Assembly: GCA_020050375.1 (NCBI GenBank)
Contig: JAGVKR010000013.1
Coordinates: 1-7,284, forward strand
DNA length: 7,284 nt
DNA from: Planctomycetales bacterium
GTDB lineage: Bacteria; Planctomycetota; Planctomycetia; Planctomycetales; Planctomycetaceae
Direction of reading: 5' to 3'
Shown: piece after piece, positions 5,645 to 7,284 of the stretch
How the letters are laid out: each line of letters opens with the position of its first letter
Position numbering within the stretch: position 1 is the stretch's first letter
Notes under the pieces: generated by a model
Databases searched by the model: none
What the model saw: only the letters and a program-made list of their open reading frames with translations
Told to the model about the DNA's origin: nothing
Position numbers and translations under genes: made by a program

Positions 5645-7284
5645 TTAGATGAGTCGAAACAGGTCGGCCAGGGTATCGTTCACCGTATTGATATACCGCG
5701 ATGCCATTTGGAACGCGCGCTGAAACTCGATCATCTTGACCAATTCTTCGTTTGGATCGACGCCCGAAACGCTCTGCTGTTGAGCTTCGAGGTTTTGAGC
5801 GAACGCATTCTGGTTTGTCTCGCGCTGATCCAGAGCTTGCACCCGCTGTCCGACGTCGCCGACCATCGCGACGTACGCCTGGCTGAACGTCTGCGTCGAG
5901 GAGCCCAGGATCGGCAAGTCACGCACCGCAGCCATCCGCCGCAGATTCGACCCGTCGCCGGGCTGGCCCGTGCCCGACGCGGCGAGCTGGCTGGGGTTGG
6001 AAATCAGCGCGTCGCGAACGCGAATGTCGCTCGCGTCATGTCCGGTGAAGAAGGAATTCACTCCCAGGGCGGGCAGGATCCCGGCGGTATCCGCGTTGGA
6101 CACGACCTGTGCCGAGAACGTGTCGACATTGTTCGCGCTCCCCGCAGCGAGGCGGACCGTGACGCCATCGGCCACCAGCAGGGCGCTGCCCGGTTCGTAA
6201 CCCTGCCCGATGTCGAGCGACGAGACGATCGAACCGGCGGAGTTCTTCACTTCGAGCTTCAAATTGGGCGTGACGCCGATCGTCCCGCTGCCGACGACGC
6301 TGAATGTGAAGGTGTCGTTTTTCGCGCCGGTGTACGCACCACCGATCGTGGGGACGGTCGACCCGGTGATGCCGGCCGTGGAGGGGGACGGTTCGAGGCG
6401 GCCGGCGAAATCGAAGGCGTAGCCGGCCGCGGCGAAGATCTTGAGAGTCCCCGTCTGCGTGTCGGCGATCGCCTGAAGGTTGCCCACGCTGCTGATCGCG
6501 GTCGCCACGTCGGCAAGGCTTTGCACCTGCGGATCGATCGCGACTTCTTTCATCCTCCGCTTGCCGGTCGCCAACTCCGTGACCGAGACAAATAACGAAC
6601 CGGCCTGCGGCGAAATCGCCAGATTCGCGCTGGCCAGCGGAACCGTGACGTTCCTCACCGCGCGCTCGCCGGAAACTGCCGTCATCGGCCCGTTCAACCC
6701 GAGCCCCGTGGCGTGAAGCGCGTCGAGACGCTGGATCAGTTCGCTGGCGATCGCGTTCAAGCGGTCTTCGAAACCGGGCAAGGCCTGATTTCGCACCTGC
6801 AGCAGCCCGCCGAGCGTACCCCCCGAGATGGCAATCGGATCGTCTGATCCCGCGACTTTGATGACGGCGTTCCCCTGGCTGTCGATCGATGATTTGATTT
6901 CGGCCGCCTGATTTCCGACGACGAGCGCCACGCCCCCCAGGAGAATCGTGGTTTGTCCCTGGTCCTGATCGATGACTCTGATCCCCACGCGATCGGACAG
7001 CTCGTTGATGAGCTGATCGCGCTGGTCGCGCAAATCGTTGGCATCGACACCCCGCACCTCCGAGCGCTGAATGGCGGCGTTCAGTGTGGCGATCTGCTGC
7101 GTGATGGGGCCGATCTCGCGGACGACGCCGTCGATCTGAGCATCAAGCCCGGTGCGGATCTGGCTGAACTGGCCGGCCATCGCTCCGAACTGGTCCGTCA
7201 GCGCGACGGCGCTGCCGAGCACCCCCTGGCGCAACGTCGAATCGTCGGGCCGGGCCGAGAGCTGCTCGAGCTGATTGAAGAACG
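5645..7284 (-). CDS. flgK: Flagellar hook-associated protein FlgK (HAP1), N-terminus outside window
   Basis: FlgK is the first hook-filament junction protein. The frame is open to the right edge; 545 residues are visible up to a TAA at 5645-5647. The TTG at 7234 is internal, because 'FFNQLEQLSARPDDST' just upstream is typical FlgK sequence. Family marks in order (first full visible codon = 1): long helices 30-75, 'ANDLRDQRDQLINELSDRV' (81-99), 'GGTLGGLLQVRNQALPGF' (154-171), 'ALHATGLGLNG' (188-198), and the C-terminal D0 helix from 'SGVDPNEELVKMIEFQRAF' to 'ASRYINTVNDTLADLFRLI' at the end. About 110-130 N-terminal residues should be missing, judging by the position of these motifs in known FlgK. 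A region of roughly 240 residues (about 206-446) is beta-rich and makes the protein longer than E. coli FlgK (547 residues). It is followed by flgL. Confidence 0.93.
   Translation of the reverse strand, partial: FFNQLEQLSARPDDSTLRQGVLGSAVALTDQFGAMAGQFSQIRTGLDAQIDGVVREIGPITQQIATLNAAIQRSEVRGVDANDLRDQRDQLINELSDRVGIRVIDQDQGQTTILLGGVALVVGNQAAEIKSSIDSQGNAVIKVAGSDDPIAISGGTLGGLLQVRNQALPGFEDRLNAIASELIQRLDALHATGLGLNGPMTAVSGERAVRNVTVPLASANLAISPQAGSLFVSVTELATGKRRMKEVAIDPQVQSLADVATAISSVGNLQAIADTQTGTLKIFAAAGYAFDFAGRLEPSPSTAGITGSTVPTIGGAYTGAKNDTFTFSVVGSGTIGVTPNLKLEVKNSAGSIVSSLDIGQGYEPGSALLVADGVTVRLAAGSANNVDTFSAQVVSNADTAGILPALGVNSFFTGHDASDIRVRDALISNPSQLAASGTGQPGDGSNLRRMAAVRDLPILGSSTQTFSQAYVAMVGDVGQRVQALDQRETNQNAFAQNLEAQQQSVSGVDPNEELVKMIEFQRAFQMASRYINTVNDTLADLFRLI

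Noticed and set aside
5510..6595. Plus-strand open frame of 361 codons across the flgL start and flgK
   Set aside because: Despite its length it is antisense to two conserved flagellar genes and spans their junction; its composition (Arg, Asp, His) is that of a mirror frame.
7232..7234. TTG at 7234 (minus) as the start of flgK
   Set aside because: The frame stays open upstream to the window edge and encodes typical FlgK sequence ('FFNQLEQLSARPDDST'), so the real start lies beyond the window.

Overview
The window is GC-rich bacterial DNA and most likely comes from a member of the Planctomycetota. This assignment is an inference. It rests on the enlarged FlgK/FlgL proteins with big Gly/Ser/Thr-rich insertions, a TPR protein ending in the 'AGDF..AV......L..AP' then 'RERLELFQRGEPYRR' style I associate with planctomycetes, exported Pro/Gly-rich proteins of the kind common there, and a period-7 intergenic repeat. 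No rRNA, tRNA, CRISPR array, transposase or phage gene is visible.

Layout: (1) 2-316, plus strand, the 3' end of a TPR-repeat gene cut by the left edge, followed by a hairpin that could be its terminator. (2) 317-898, about 580 bp with no convincing gene; it holds a G-quadruplex-type motif (379-408) and a large imperfect inverted repeat built of heptamers (687-784). (3) 899-2404, plus strand, a secreted alpha/beta hydrolase of the DUF900-like kind with a Pro-rich linker and a long low-complexity tail. (4) 2405-2693, an intergenic stretch with a TATAAT box and two perfect 12-bp palindromes. (5) 2694-4103, plus strand, a secreted Gly/Pro/Met-rich protein with C-terminal TPRs. (6) 4104-4141, a short convergent gap filled by a GC-rich hairpin. 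(7) 5602-4142, minus strand, flgL, and (8) 7284-5645, minus strand, flgK without its N-terminus because the window ends there; 42 bp separate flgK from flgL.

The right half is a flagellar hook-filament junction operon: FlgK and FlgL are the two proteins that join the hook to the filament, and flgK-flgL order is the usual one. The left half carries three plus-strand genes that do not obviously form a pathway. Two encode predicted exported proteins and two carry TPRs, which suggests envelope functions or protein-protein interactions, but no substrate or partner can be read from the sequence. The plus-strand genes and the flagellar operon converge, so a functional link between them is not implied.

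I did not find a convincing new multi-gene system. The items most worth a second look are the heptamer inverted repeat, the Met-rich segment of the TPR protein, the domain layout of the hydrolase and the large insertions in FlgL and FlgK.
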